Positions 35,001-42,861 of a DNA stretch of 64,000 nt are shown one piece after another; position 1 is the first letter of the stretch, and each line of letters begins with the position of its first letter. The notes below the pieces were generated by a model. The model searched no databases. It was given only the letters and a program-made list of their open reading frames with translations, and had not been told where the DNA came from. The DNA is from Hypericibacter adhaerens. Lineage in GTDB: Bacteria > Pseudomonadota > Alphaproteobacteria > Dongiales > Dongiaceae. A program made the translations under genes and the position numbers. Location of the stretch: positions 2,383,001 through 2,447,000 of the forward strand of contig NZ_CP042582.1 in assembly GCF_008728835.1 (NCBI RefSeq), read 5' to 3'.

Positions 35001-35497
35001 TCGAGGACGCCGTCAAGGAAGCGCGCGGCCAGGCCAAGGCGGCCCAGGAATGGACCCCGCAGATCAGCATCGGCATGCCGGTGCTGATCCCGGAGAATTA
35101 TGTCGCCGATCTCGGCGTGCGGTTGGGTCTCTACCGGCGCATCGCGACCCTGGTGGACAAGGCCGAGATCGACGCCTTCGGTGCCGAGCTGATCGACCGC
35201 TTCGGGCCGTTGCCGGCGGAGGTCGAGAACCTGCTCGGCATCATCGCCATCAAGCAGCTCTGCCGCCAGGCGGGGATCGAGAAGGTCGATGCCGGTCCCA
35301 AGGGGGCGGTGCTGTCCTTCCGCCATAACCGCTTCGCCAAGCCGGCCGAGCTCATCGCCTTCATCAACCGCAAGCAGGACGAGGTTTCCGTGCGGCCCGA
35401 CCACAAGCTGGTCTGGCGCCAGGACTGGAAGGATGCGAACCGGCGGGTGGCGGGCGTGCAGGGATTGCTCGCGCATTTGGCTAAAATGGCGGCGTGA
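32015..35497 (+). CDS. mfd: transcription-repair coupling factor Mfd
   Basis: 1160 residues (E. coli Mfd has 1148). It removes RNA polymerase stalled at lesions and recruits UvrA. The order is a UvrB-like N-terminal module with DFLSGRGYLRSETVNEVGEF and FAVRGGIIDLFPP; an RNA-polymerase-interacting domain around GDLVVHVEHGVGRYEGI; and RecG-like translocase motifs GDVGFGKTEVAL, VDEEQHFGVAQKE, LTATPIPRTLQLA and IESGLDIPTANTMVIHRSD. The C-terminal TRCF domain follows. Start and length are fixed by the one-base overlap with sdhE. The last five codons are repeated just downstream (see findings). Confidence 0.97.
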   Translation: MPISLERAGLVPVGGAPEGFDALIVADLARRARKNGAKAGGELLHVARDDARMARLIEALRFAAPDLEVVDFPAWDCLPYDRVSPHRDIVGRRVDSLTRLRAPRAREAPARVVVTTVAALLQRLPPRASFEGQTLRLVPGATMEPKALTDFLSGRGYLRSETVNEVGEFAVRGGIIDLFPPAAAAPLRVDFFGDTIESLRSFDPLTQRSQDKVESFEIKPIGEVQLDPGTIERFRTGYRATFGAVAGDDPLYEAISAGRLYAGMEHWLPLFLPSLETLPDYLPDALITLDHQAEEARDARLDMIRDFYQARRQLERAEETGGVPYRPLTPDRLYINASEWDDWLASRPSAVFSPFAVPEDAAGWQDAGGKSGRDFADVRASAPATLFAAVVEHLAQARLPRRHVAVAAMSEGSRDRLEHLLAEHGLERHERVADLEAIRRLPRDRVAFVVLGLEHGFETPDLVVVAEQDILGDRLARPAQRRKKTDQFLTELANFSHGDLVVHVEHGVGRYEGIETLEIGGAPHDCLKVIYDGGDKLYVPVENIDVLSRFGSDDLPVPLDKLGGAGWQARKARVKQRLREIAQQLIRTAAARAVHPGVTLAPPEGLYDEFAARFPYAETEDQQRAIDEVTADLASGRPMDRLVCGDVGFGKTEVALRAAFVAAAAGYQVAVVTPTTLLCRQHSKTFTERFAGLPIRVAQLSRLVSTKDANQVKADLKAGKVDIVVGTHSLLAKSVEFANLGLMIVDEEQHFGVAQKERLKELRADVHVLTLTATPIPRTLQLALSGVREMSLISTPPVDRLAVRTFVLPYDPVVIREAILREHYRGGQSFYVVPRIEDLDKVAERLRNLVPEIKFVMAHGRMAPTHLEKAMTAFYDRQYDMLLATNIIESGLDIPTANTMVIHRSDMFGLAQLYQLRGRIGRSKQRGYAYLTLPPGRVLSPTAAKRLQVMQTLDTLGAGFTLASHDLDIRGAGNLLGDEQSGHIREVGVELYQQMLEDAVKEARGQAKAAQEWTPQISIGMPVLIPENYVADLGVRLGLYRRIATLVDKAEIDAFGAELIDRFGPLPAEVENLLGIIAIKQLCRQAGIEKVDAGPKGAVLSFRHNRFAKPAELIAFINRKQDEVSVRPDHKLVWRQDWKDANRRVAGVQGLLAHLAKMAA

Positions 35498-35545
35498 CCT
35501 GCCGCGGGGCCAAGATGGCGGCGTGATCGAGGGTCGGGAGGACCG

Positions 35546-36175
35546 ATGTTCTACGAGACCAAGGATGCGACCACGGCGCTGGCCGCACAGGGGCTTGGAC
35601 GCGATCCCTTCAAGGCGCTGGTGGTGCCGCGCCCGATCGGCTGGATCAGTTCCATCAGCCCGTCGGGCGTGGTGAACCTGGCGCCCTTCAGCTTCTTCAA
35701 CGCCATCAATGAAGACCCGCCGATGGTCATGTTCTGTCCCAGCGGGCGCAAGCCCGACCGGCCGGTGAAGGACAGTCGCGCCAATGTCGAGGCGACCAAG
35801 GAGTTCGTCTGTAATCTCGCTACCTGGGACACGCGAGAGGCCATGAACCAGACCTCGGCGACCCTGCCGGCCGAGACCGACGAGATGACGTTCGCCAAGC
35901 TGACCCCGGCGCCGTCACGCCTGGTCAAGCCGCCGCGCGTCGCCGAGGTGCCGGTTCATCTCGAATGCCGCTATTGGAAGACGATCGAGCTGCCCACGGG
36001 CGACCCGGCCGAGCCGAACTGCATGATCCTGGGCGAGGTGGTGGGCGTGCATATCGACGACAGCCTGATCCGAGACGGGCGCGTCGCGATCGCGCTGGCG
36101 AAGCCGATCGCCCGCCTGGGCTATTCGGAATATGCTGTCGTCACCGAGGCCTTCCGCATGCGCCGTCCGGCGTGA
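35546..36175 (+). CDS. flavin reductase family protein (FMN-binding split barrel)
   Basis: 209 residues. The split-barrel flavin fold shows VVPRPIGWISSISPSGVVNLAPFSFFNAI near residues 27-55 and DTREAMNQTSATLPAETDEMTF in the middle. Such proteins bind FMN and reduce it for partner oxygenases, or act as flavin-dependent oxidoreductases on their own. GGGAGG precedes the ATG. It is followed after 21 bases by a methyltransferase gene and two DUF1330 genes, all on the same strand with short gaps, so a four-gene operon is likely. The substrate is unknown. Confidence 0.87.
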   Translation: MFYETKDATTALAAQGLGRDPFKALVVPRPIGWISSISPSGVVNLAPFSFFNAINEDPPMVMFCPSGRKPDRPVKDSRANVEATKEFVCNLATWDTREAMNQTSATLPAETDEMTFAKLTPAPSRLVKPPRVAEVPVHLECRYWKTIELPTGDPAEPNCMILGEVVGVHIDDSLIRDGRVAIALAKPIARLGYSEYAVVTEAFRMRRPA

Positions 36176-36196
36176 CCTGGATCCAGGAGCGATGCC

Positions 36197-37027
36197 ATGA
36201 CTGTCGAAGCCGGCGTTTCGGGTCACTACAGCCATGGCGCGCTCGAGCGCGCGATCCTCGCGGCGCTCCAATCTTCGGGCAAAGACCCCGACCGGCTGAC
36301 GCCGGCCGACCTGGCGCCGGTCGACGAGTTCCATATCGGCGGCCGGCTGGCGACCGTCGAGTTCACAGCGCAGCTCGGCTTCAAGCCGGGCCTGCGCCTG
36401 CTCGATATCGGCTGCGGCATCGGCGGCGCCTCGAGGCACGTGGCCGAGGCCTATGGCTGCCAGGTGCAGGGCATCGACCTGACCGACGAATATGTCCGCG
36501 TCGCCGCCATGCTGGCGAAGCGTGTCGGGCTGGCGGACAAGGTCGCCTATCGCCAGGCGAGCGCGCTCGATCTTCCCTTCGACGCCGCCAGCTTCGACGG
36601 CGCCTACATGCTCCATGTCGGCATGAACATCGCGGACAAGGGGCGGTTGGCGGCGGAAGTGGCGCGGGTCTTGAAGCCGGGCGCCGTGTTCGGGATCTAT
36701 GACGTCATGCGCGAAGGGAAGGGTGATCTGACCTTTCCGCTGCCCTGGGCATCAGAGCCCGCCTACAGCTTCGTCGATTCCGCCGACCGCTATCGTACAT
36801 GCCTGGCCGATGCCGGCTTCACGGTCGAACGCGAGCGGAACCGGCGCGAGTTCGCGATCGAGTTCTTCCGCCAGATGCAGGAGCGCTGGGCCCAGGGTGG
36901 GCTGCCGCCCCTGGGGCTGCATATCCTGATGGGCGAGAGCGCGCGGCAGAAAATCGCGAACATCGTCACCGGCTTGAAGGCCGGGCTGATCGCGCCGGTC
37001 GAGATCGTGAGCCGAAAGCGCGCGTGA
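36197..37027 (+). CDS. class I SAM-dependent methyltransferase
   Basis: 276 residues. The Rossmann motif I is LRLLDIGCGIGGASRHVAEA, with an acidic residue ending strand 2 in VQGIDLTDEYV and a later motif, ALDLPFDAASFDGAYMLHVGMNI. It resembles the UbiE/sterol/tocopherol-methyltransferase group, which act on small lipophilic acceptors. The C-terminal ~100 residues form the variable acceptor-binding part. It is the second gene of the operon beginning with the flavin reductase. The acceptor is not identifiable. Confidence 0.88.
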   Translation: MTVEAGVSGHYSHGALERAILAALQSSGKDPDRLTPADLAPVDEFHIGGRLATVEFTAQLGFKPGLRLLDIGCGIGGASRHVAEAYGCQVQGIDLTDEYVRVAAMLAKRVGLADKVAYRQASALDLPFDAASFDGAYMLHVGMNIADKGRLAAEVARVLKPGAVFGIYDVMREGKGDLTFPLPWASEPAYSFVDSADRYRTCLADAGFTVERERNRREFAIEFFRQMQERWAQGGLPPLGLHILMGESARQKIANIVTGLKAGLIAPVEIVSRKRA

Positions 37028-37059
37028 AACCGGCACCGGCATCAGGAGCGAGGAAGCCA

Positions 37060-37350
37060 ATGAAGGCCTATACCATCGGGCAGATCGACATCACGGACCC
37101 GGCCGCTTACGAGGCCTATCGCAAGGAGGTCATGCCCACGATCACGGCCTTCGGCGGCAAGTTCATCGTGCGCGGCGGCACGCTGACGAAGCTCGAGGGC
37201 GACTGGCCCTACGCCCGCGCGGTGGTGATCGAGTTCCCGTCGCGCGAGGCGGCCGAGGGCTGGTACCGCTCGCCGGCCTACCAGAAGCTTTTGCCGCTGC
37301 GCCTCAAGGCCAGCCGCGGCAATTTCGTCATCGTGGACGGCGCCGAATAG
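37060..37350 (+). CDS. DUF1330 protein, first of a tandem pair
   Basis: 96 residues from ATG 37060, preceded by CAGGAGCGAGGAAG. It is an alpha/beta dimeric-barrel-like small protein: MKAYTIGQIDITDPAAYEAY, then VMPTITAFGGKFIVRGG and AEGWYRSPAYQKLLPLRLKA, the DUF1330 signatures. It is nearly the same length and arrangement as the next gene. The function of DUF1330 is unknown; the fold suggests small-molecule binding or an isomerase/monooxygenase-like activity. Confidence 0.88.
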   Translation: MKAYTIGQIDITDPAAYEAYRKEVMPTITAFGGKFIVRGGTLTKLEGDWPYARAVVIEFPSREAAEGWYRSPAYQKLLPLRLKASRGNFVIVDGAE

Positions 37351-37371
37351 GCGCGACAAACGGAGCGCGAG

Positions 37372-37662
37372 ATGAAGGCCTATTGCCTCTTCCAGGAAGA
37401 GATCATCGACCAGGCCGGTTTCGATGCCTATCGCCAGCAGGTCATGCCGACGCTGGCGCCGTTCGGCGGCAGGTTCATCGTCCGCGGCGGCCATTTCACC
37501 AAGGTCGAAGGCGACATGCCCTATAGCCGCGTCGTCATCGTCGAGTTCGCGTCGCGCGAGCAGGCGGAGGGCTGGTACCATTCGCCCGCTTATCAGAAGC
37601 TCGTGCCGCAGCGCCTCAAGGCGACCCGTGGGAACCTCATCATCGTGGATGGGGCGGAGTAG
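37372..37662 (+). CDS. DUF1330 protein, second of a tandem pair
   Basis: 96 residues, clearly a paralogue of the preceding protein. Shared elements include AYxxYRxxVMPT, FGGxFIVRGG, YxRxVxIEFxSREQAEGWY, SPAYQKL and the ending VDGAE. It starts 21 bases after the first copy, with the same start codon context (GAGATGAAGGCCTA). The pair most likely arose by tandem duplication and may form a heterodimer. It is the last gene of the flavin reductase-methyltransferase operon. Confidence 0.88.
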   Translation: MKAYCLFQEEIIDQAGFDAYRQQVMPTLAPFGGRFIVRGGHFTKVEGDMPYSRVVIVEFASREQAEGWYHSPAYQKLVPQRLKATRGNLIIVDGAE

Positions 37663-37679
37663 GGGAAGAGAGGCAAGAT

Positions 37680-37792
37680 TTGTCCCTTCTCCCCCTCGAG
37701 GGGGAAGGTCAGGAAGGGGGCTGACGCGATCTTCGAGAACGAGCAGCCCCCTCCCTGACCCTCTCCCTGAACGGGGGAGGGGATAGTGAGGA
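37680..37792. repeat. palindromic intergenic repeat, copy 1
   Basis: A stretch of about 110 bases with two G/C-rich inverted repeats: CTCCCCCTCGAGGGGGAAG and a later CCTCTCCCTGAACGGGGGAGGGG. They flank a middle part, GGGGGCTG...GAGCAGCCCCCTCC. The same order recurs at 46050-46156. It lies between convergent genes (DUF1330 copy 2 and the DsbA-like gene). Confidence 0.7.
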
Positions 37793-37796
37793 GCCC

Positions 37797-38453
37797 TCAG
37801 TTGTAGCTCGCCTGCCGGCGTTCCGTGTCGTCCTCGCGGGCGAGGTCGAAGAGCTGGAACAGGGCCTCGGGCTCCTGGGCGCCGGAGAGGGCGAAGCGGC
37901 CGTTGAAGATGAAGCAGGGGACGCCGTTGATGCCCTGGCGGCGGGCGAGCTGGTCTTCGGCCAGCACCATCTCCCGCTCTTCGGCGCCTTGCAGGAAATG
38001 ATTGACCTCGTCCTCGGGCAGCCCGGCGGCGGCGGCGATCGCCCGCAGCACCTCCAGGTCGCTGGTATCGAGCCCCTCCTCGAAATAGGCGCGGAAGAGC
38101 CCGTCGAGCACGGCGCTCTGCCGCTCATAGCGGTGGGAGAAGCGCAGCAGCCGGTGCGACAGCACGGTGTTGGGCGTCCGCTTGATACGGTCGAAGGCGA
38201 AGGCGATACCCTCGCCGGCCCCGGCGGTCGCCACGGCCTCGTGGATGCGCCGGGCCCGTTCGGGGCTGCCGAACTTGGATTCGATATAGTTGCGCCGATC
38301 CATGCCTTCGGGCGGCATGGTCGGGTTGAGCTGGAAGGCCCGCCAGGCGATCGCGATGTCGTGCTGGGGCCGGGTCTTGAGGGCCCGTTCCAGCCGGCGT
38401 TTGCCGACATAGCACCAGGGGCAGATGGTGTCGGAGAAGATATCGAGCTGCAT
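37797..38453 (-). CDS. DsbA-family oxidoreductase (FrnE / HCCA-isomerase-like)
   Basis: 218 residues with a thioredoxin fold carrying a helical insert. The active site is DTICPWCYVGKRRLE (Cys11-Pro-Trp-Cys14). PEGMDRRNYIESKFG, EVLRAIAAAAGLPEDEV and QGINGVPCFIFNGRFALSGAQ (with the cis-Pro loop GVP) are typical of the FrnE subfamily. No signal peptide, so it acts in the cytoplasm, probably as a disulfide isomerase or in polyketide/aromatic metabolism. It is a single-gene unit convergent with the DUF1330 pair. Confidence 0.9.
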   Translation of the reverse strand: MQLDIFSDTICPWCYVGKRRLERALKTRPQHDIAIAWRAFQLNPTMPPEGMDRRNYIESKFGSPERARRIHEAVATAGAGEGIAFAFDRIKRTPNTVLSHRLLRFSHRYERQSAVLDGLFRAYFEEGLDTSDLEVLRAIAAAAGLPEDEVNHFLQGAEEREMVLAEDQLARRQGINGVPCFIFNGRFALSGAQEPEALFQLFDLAREDDTERRQASYN

Positions 38454-38609
38454 CGAGGAACCTCCTCTGAGGTTCGCGAGAAAATCTAACGGGGGCCAAG
38501 CGTTGCCCGGCTTGACCTTTCCTCACTTGGCCTCGACCATAGCGCAAAACAAGCCGAGGCGAACGCCCAAAGCGGCGGCTCGAGGACCAGGGAAGGAGAT
38601 GGGACCGGG

Positions 38610-40271
38610 ATGGCCCAGGGACATCATACGGGGAGCGTCTGGGAGCAGGATCTGGGCCGGAATCCGGCCAACTATGTGCCCCTGACCCCGCTCTCTTTCT
38701 TGTTGCGGGCGGCCGCGGTCTATCCCGCCAAGACGGCTGTGATCCATGGCCGCCGGCGCATCACCTACGCCGAGTTCGCCGAGCGCTGCCGGCGCTTCGC
38801 CTCCGCGCTCGCGGCCCGGGGGGTCGGCAAGGGCGACACGGTGGCACTGCTGGCGCCCAACATCCCGGCCATGCTCGAGGCCCACTACGCCGTGCCGATG
38901 CTGGGGGCCGTTCTCAATACCATCAATATCCGCCTCGATGCCGATACGGTCGCCTTCATCCTGGAGCATGGCGGCGCCAAGGTGCTGGTCGCCGACTGCG
39001 AGTTCGCCGAGGTGACCGCGAAGGCCATGGCCCGATGCGGGGTCAAGCCGCTCCTGGTCGAGATCGACGACAGCGAGGCCGACTATGCCGCCAGCGGCGG
39101 CGGCCGGCGGCTCGGCGAGCTCGAGTACGAGGACTTCCTGGCGGAGGGCGATCCCGCCTTCGTCCCGCGCTGGCCCGACGATGAGTGGGAGGCGATCGCG
39201 CTCAACTACACCTCCGGCACCACGGGCAATCCCAAGGGCGTCGTCTATCACCACCGGGGCGCCTATCTGAACGCGCTGGGCGATATCTGCTCGACCGGCA
39301 TCGACCGGCACTGCGTCTATCTCTGGACGCTGCCGATGTTCCATTGCAACGGCTGGTGCTTCACCTGGGCCGTCACCGCCGCCAACGGCACCCATGTCTG
39401 CCTGCGAAAGGTGGAGGCCGCTGCGGTCTATCGCCTGATCAAGCAGCATGACGTGACCACGCTCTGCGGCGCGCCCATCGTGCTCAACCTGCTCGCCAAC
39501 GCGCCCGACAGCGCCAAGACCAGTTTCGACCGGGTCGTCGAGGTGGTGACGGGCGGTGCCGCCCCGCCCTCGGCCATCATCGAGGCGATGGAGCGCAACG
39601 GGTTCCATGTCACGCATCTCTATGGCCTGACCGAGACCTACGGGCCGGCCACGATCTGCGCACCGCAGGAAAGCTGGGACCAGCTCGATCTCGAGGGCCG
39701 GGCCCGCGCCATGTCGCGCCAGGGCGTTCCGGACACGACGCTCGAGGCGGTCCTCGTGGCCGATCCCGAGACCATGGAGCCGGTGCCGCAGGACGGCCAG
39801 ACCATCGGCGAGCTCATGCTGCGCGGCAACACCGTCATGAAGGGCTATCTCAAGAACGCCAAGGCCACGGCCGAGGCCTTCCGCGGCGGCTGGTTCCATT
39901 CCGGCGATCTCGCCGTCTGGCATCCAGACGGCTATGCCGAGATCAAGGACCGGGCCAAGGACATCATCATCTCGGGCGGCGAGAACATCTCCAGCCTCGA
40001 GGTCGAGGAGGTGCTCTACCGCCATCCCAAGGTGCTGGAGGCGGCGGTGGTGGCGCGGCCCGACGAGAAATGGGGCGAGACGCCTTGCGCCTTCGTGACC
40101 TTGCGCGACGGGGCCGAGGCGACCGAGCGCGACATCGTCGACTGGTGCCGGAGCCACATGGCGGGCTTCAAGATCCCGCGCACGGTCCGCTTCGGGCCCC
40201 TGCCCAAGACCTCCACCGGCAAGATCCAGAAATTCGTCCTGCGCGAGCGGGCCAAGGAACTCGGGGGCTGA
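38610..40271 (+). CDS. medium/long-chain acyl-CoA synthetase (AMP-forming)
   Basis: 553 residues. Activates a carboxylic acid to its acyl-CoA through an acyl-AMP. The A-motif is NYTSGTTGNPKGVVYHHRGA. HLYGLTETYGP, GWFHSGDLAVWHPDGY and the hinge motif KDRAKDIIISGGENISSLEVEE are intact, as is the catalytic lysine region PKTSTGKIQKFVLRE near the C-terminus. The protein is close in style to AlkK/DmdB-type ligases, so medium-chain or methylmercaptopropionate-type acids are possible. It is followed after six bases by an SDR gene. Confidence 0.92.
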   Translation: MAQGHHTGSVWEQDLGRNPANYVPLTPLSFLLRAAAVYPAKTAVIHGRRRITYAEFAERCRRFASALAARGVGKGDTVALLAPNIPAMLEAHYAVPMLGAVLNTINIRLDADTVAFILEHGGAKVLVADCEFAEVTAKAMARCGVKPLLVEIDDSEADYAASGGGRRLGELEYEDFLAEGDPAFVPRWPDDEWEAIALNYTSGTTGNPKGVVYHHRGAYLNALGDICSTGIDRHCVYLWTLPMFHCNGWCFTWAVTAANGTHVCLRKVEAAAVYRLIKQHDVTTLCGAPIVLNLLANAPDSAKTSFDRVVEVVTGGAAPPSAIIEAMERNGFHVTHLYGLTETYGPATICAPQESWDQLDLEGRARAMSRQGVPDTTLEAVLVADPETMEPVPQDGQTIGELMLRGNTVMKGYLKNAKATAEAFRGGWFHSGDLAVWHPDGYAEIKDRAKDIIISGGENISSLEVEEVLYRHPKVLEAAVVARPDEKWGETPCAFVTLRDGAEATERDIVDWCRSHMAGFKIPRTVRFGPLPKTSTGKIQKFVLRERAKELGG

Positions 40272-40277
40272 GGGCAC

Positions 40278-41066
40278 ATGACCCTGTCTGCTGAAACATT
40301 CGCGGCGCGCTTCGATCTGACGGGCCGCGCCGCCCTGGTGACGGGGGCCTCCTCGGGGCTCGGCTGGCGCTTCGCCGAGGTGCTGGCGGAAGCCGGCGCC
40401 AAGGTCGCCATTGCCGCGCGGCGCACGGAGCGGCTCGAAGCGCTGGCGGCGGGGATCGTGGCGCGCGGCGGCACCGTGCTGCCGATCGCGCTCGACGTCA
40501 CCCATCCGCCCGGCATCAAGGCTGCGATTGCCTCGGCCGAGGCGGAGCTCGGGCCCTTGCGCATCCTGGTCAACAATTCCGGCATCGCGCCGGCCAAGCC
40601 CTTCCTCGATCACAGCGAGGAGGATTGGGACCGCACCATCGACACCAATCTCAAGGGCGCCTTCCTGGTTGCGCAGGAGGTGGCCCGGCGCATGGCAGCG
40701 AACGGGCAGGGCGGCAGCATCGTGAACATCGCCTCGATGATGGGGATCGTCGTGGCCAAGGGCTCGGTCGCCTACAGCGCGTCCAAGGCCGGCGTGATCT
40801 CGCTGACCAAGACCATGGCGCTGGAGCTGGCCAAGCATCGCATCCGCGTCAACGCGATCTGTCCCGGCTATTTCGAGACGGAGATGACGGCCAGCTATCT
40901 CGCGACGCCGCAGGGGCAGGCCGAGATCAAATCGATTCCGATGCGCCGGGCGGGCAAGGCGGAGGAGCTGGACGGGCTTCTGCTGCTGCTGGCCTCGGAC
41001 GCGTCGAGCTTCATGACGGGGAGTTGCGTTCTGGTCGATGGGGGCGAGACGCTGCAGCAGGCCTGA
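40278..41066 (+). CDS. short-chain dehydrogenase/reductase
   Basis: 262 residues, classical SDR. The cofactor motif is LVTGASSGLGWRFAEVLAEAGA, with AARR after strand 2 suggesting NADP(H). NNSGIAP, catalytic Ser in NIASMMG, and YSASK (Tyr-x3-Lys) are all present. The order resembles FabG-like 3-oxoacyl reductases or 3-hydroxyacyl-CoA dehydrogenases. With the acyl-CoA ligase six bases upstream, a role in fatty acyl-CoA oxidation or modification is likely. The natural substrate is not determined. Confidence 0.92.
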   Translation: MTLSAETFAARFDLTGRAALVTGASSGLGWRFAEVLAEAGAKVAIAARRTERLEALAAGIVARGGTVLPIALDVTHPPGIKAAIASAEAELGPLRILVNNSGIAPAKPFLDHSEEDWDRTIDTNLKGAFLVAQEVARRMAANGQGGSIVNIASMMGIVVAKGSVAYSASKAGVISLTKTMALELAKHRIRVNAICPGYFETEMTASYLATPQGQAEIKSIPMRRAGKAEELDGLLLLLASDASSFMTGSCVLVDGGETLQQA

Positions 41067-41092
41067 CGCGTCGTTTCAAGCGGGGGGAATCC

Positions 41093-41602
41093 ATGTTTCG
41101 TCGTTCGATTCTGGCGGCCGCGTTGATGGCGGCGGCCCTGACACCTATGGCCGCGCGGGCCGACGGCGCGGCCATCGCCAACAAGCTCAAGGGGACGCCG
41201 GCCACGCTCTGGGACCTGACGCTGGTGCGGGTGGAGGCGGCGCTCGCGAGCTGGGTCGGGGGCAAGGGCGTCAGCACCTTCGTCGGCAGCGATGCCGACA
41301 AGATCATCCTCTATGTTTACGAGGAGGGCGGCAAGGCGACCAAGGCCGAGTGCAAGGCACTGATCGATCGGGTGAAGAAGGCAGGCGGCATCGATCCCAA
41401 GACCGGCTATCCGGACAACCCCGCCTCGGACTATGCCGCGCTCCTGAACTATGCACAGATCGACCAGTTCTCGGTCGATGAAAGCTACGCCGAGACGGCG
41501 GATTCGATGTTCGAGGTGGACGCCGTCGCGGGTGGCGGCGAGAACGCCGTGAACTGCAAGGGCCCGCTGGTCTCGGCGGAGGTCACTTATCCGACGCCGT
41601 GA
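41093..41602 (+). CDS. secreted protein of unknown function
   Basis: 169 residues. A Sec signal peptide (MFRRSILAAALMAAALTPMA, cleavage after ARA) is followed by a mature domain with VRVEAALASWVGGKGV, ADKIILYVYEEGGKATKAECKALIDRVKKAG and a single Cys pair (Cys87, Cys155) that could form a disulfide. I do not recognise the family. GGGGGGAAT lies before the ATG at 41093. It is 26 bases after the SDR gene on the same strand and followed by a hairpin, so it is probably the last gene of that transcript. Confidence 0.8.
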   Translation: MFRRSILAAALMAAALTPMAARADGAAIANKLKGTPATLWDLTLVRVEAALASWVGGKGVSTFVGSDADKIILYVYEEGGKATKAECKALIDRVKKAGGIDPKTGYPDNPASDYAALLNYAQIDQFSVDESYAETADSMFEVDAVAGGGENAVNCKGPLVSAEVTYPTP

Positions 41603-41603
41603 G

Positions 41604-41629
41604 CGGCGGCCCGGCTGAACGGGCCGCCG
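41604..41629. terminator. hairpin between convergent genes
   Basis: CGGCGGCCCG (41604-41613), loop GCTGAA, CGGGCCGCCG (41620-41629): a perfect 10-base stem between the secreted-protein gene and the convergent alcohol dehydrogenase gene. No T-run on either side, so it is a candidate only. Confidence 0.55.
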
Positions 41630-41643
41630 ACGACGGGAGCTGC

Positions 41644-42669
41644 TTAGAACGGAATCACGACGCGCCCGTCGATCGTCCCGGCCTTGAGGCCGGCAAAGAC
41701 GGCGTTGATGTCCGCGAGCGGCTTCTGGTGAATATGCGCCTTGACCTTGCCCTCGGCGGCGAACTCGATCGCTTCCGCCAGGTCCTTGCGGGTGCCGACG
41801 ATCGAGCCGCGCAGCGTGATGCGCTTGAGCACCACGTCGAAGATCGGCGTCGCGAAATCGCCGGGCGGCAGGCCTACGAGGCTGACGGTGCCCTTGCGCC
41901 GCACCAGATGCAGCGCCTGGCTGAAGGCGGGCGGGGAGACGGCCGTCACCAGCACGCCATGGGCGCCGCCGCCAGTCTGCTTCACGATCTGTGCCGCCGC
42001 GTCCGGTGACTTGGCGTTGACGGTGATCTCGGCGCCGAGCCGGCGGGCGAGCGCAAGCTTCTCCTCGGTCACGTCCAGGGCCGCGACATGGAGGCCCATC
42101 GCCTTCGCATACTGGATGGCGACATGGCCGAGCCCGCCGATGCCCGAGATCGCGATCCATTCGCCGGGGCGCGCCTCGGTCTCCTTGATGCCTTTGTAGG
42201 TCGTGACGCCGGCGCAGAGGATCGGCGCCATGGCGACGAAATCCGTCTTGGCGGGCAGGCGACCGACATAGGCCGCCGAGCCGATCGCATATTCCGCGAA
42301 GCTGCCATTCACGCTGTAGCCGCTGTCACGCTGGCTTTCGCAGAGCGTCTCCCAGCCGGTGATGCAATGCTCGCAGCAGCCGCAGGCGTCATGCAGCCAG
42401 GCGATGCCGACGGGATCGCCCTCCTTGAGCTGCGTCACGCCGGCGCCCACCGCCGCGACGATGCCGGCGCCTTCATGACCGGGAACGAAGGGCGGCGTCG
42501 GCTTGACCGGCCAGTCGCCGTCGGCGGCGTGAAGATCGGTGTGGCAGACTCCCGTCGCCATGATCTTGACCAGCACCTCGCCTGGCCCCGGTGTCGGCAC
42601 CGGTATCTCCTCGATCGTGAGGGGCTTGCCGAACTGACGCACCACCGCCGCCTTCATCGTCCTCGCCAT
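41644..42669 (-). CDS. zinc-dependent alcohol dehydrogenase, AdhP type
   Basis: 341 residues from ATG 42669, preceded by GGAGGCGGAG; the frame extends nine codons further without a site. Oxidises primary alcohols such as ethanol with NAD+. Catalytic zinc ligands are in [24 protein letters not shown] and the later ILCAGVT. The structural zinc loop is [15 protein letters not shown]. The Rossmann motif is [17 protein letters not shown]. It is divergent from an aldehyde dehydrogenase gene, and a perfect FNR/FixK-like box lies between them. Confidence 0.93.
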   Translation of the reverse strand: MARTMKAAVVRQFGKPLTIEEIPVPTPGPGEVLVKIMATGVCHTDLHAADGDWPVKPTPPFVPGHEGAGIVAAVGAGVTQLKEGDPVGIAWLHDACGCCEHCITGWETLCESQRDSGYSVNGSFAEYAIGSAAYVGRLPAKTDFVAMAPILCAGVTTYKGIKETEARPGEWIAISGIGGLGHVAIQYAKAMGLHVAALDVTEEKLALARRLGAEITVNAKSPDAAAQIVKQTGGGAHGVLVTAVSPPAFSQALHLVRRKGTVSLVGLPPGDFATPIFDVVLKRITLRGSIVGTRKDLAEAIEFAAEGKVKAHIHQKPLADINAVFAGLKAGTIDGRVVIPF

Positions 42670-42735
42670 GCTCCGCCTCCATGTCCGATTGTTCATCTTC
42701 GCTGCGAAATATCGCGGCAGAAGAGCAGGTTGTCA

Positions 42736-42749
42736 TTGACATGAGTCAA
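42736..42749. promoter_or_regulatory. FNR/FixK-type box between alcohol and aldehyde dehydrogenase genes
   Basis: TTGAC (42736-42740), ATGA, GTCAA (42745-42749): a perfect inverted repeat matching the TTGA-N6-TCAA pattern of CRP/FNR-family regulators (FNR, FixK, Anr). It lies 67 bases before the AdhP start and 113 before the aldehyde dehydrogenase start. The regulator itself is not in the window. Confidence 0.55.
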
Positions 42750-42861
42750 AGTGGGGACGGCAAGCGAGGCGCATGCTGCGAAGTATGACTGCAAGGAGGC
42801 GCGCACCCGGATATGGCGGCGCGCGGATCTGGCGAGAAACCCAGAATCGAAGGAGCAGGCC

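Noticed and set aside
42670..42861. Sigma-54 promoter for the aldehyde dehydrogenase gene
   Set aside because: No GG-N10-GC pair with acceptable flanks was found. The FNR/FixK-like box explains the visible palindrome better.
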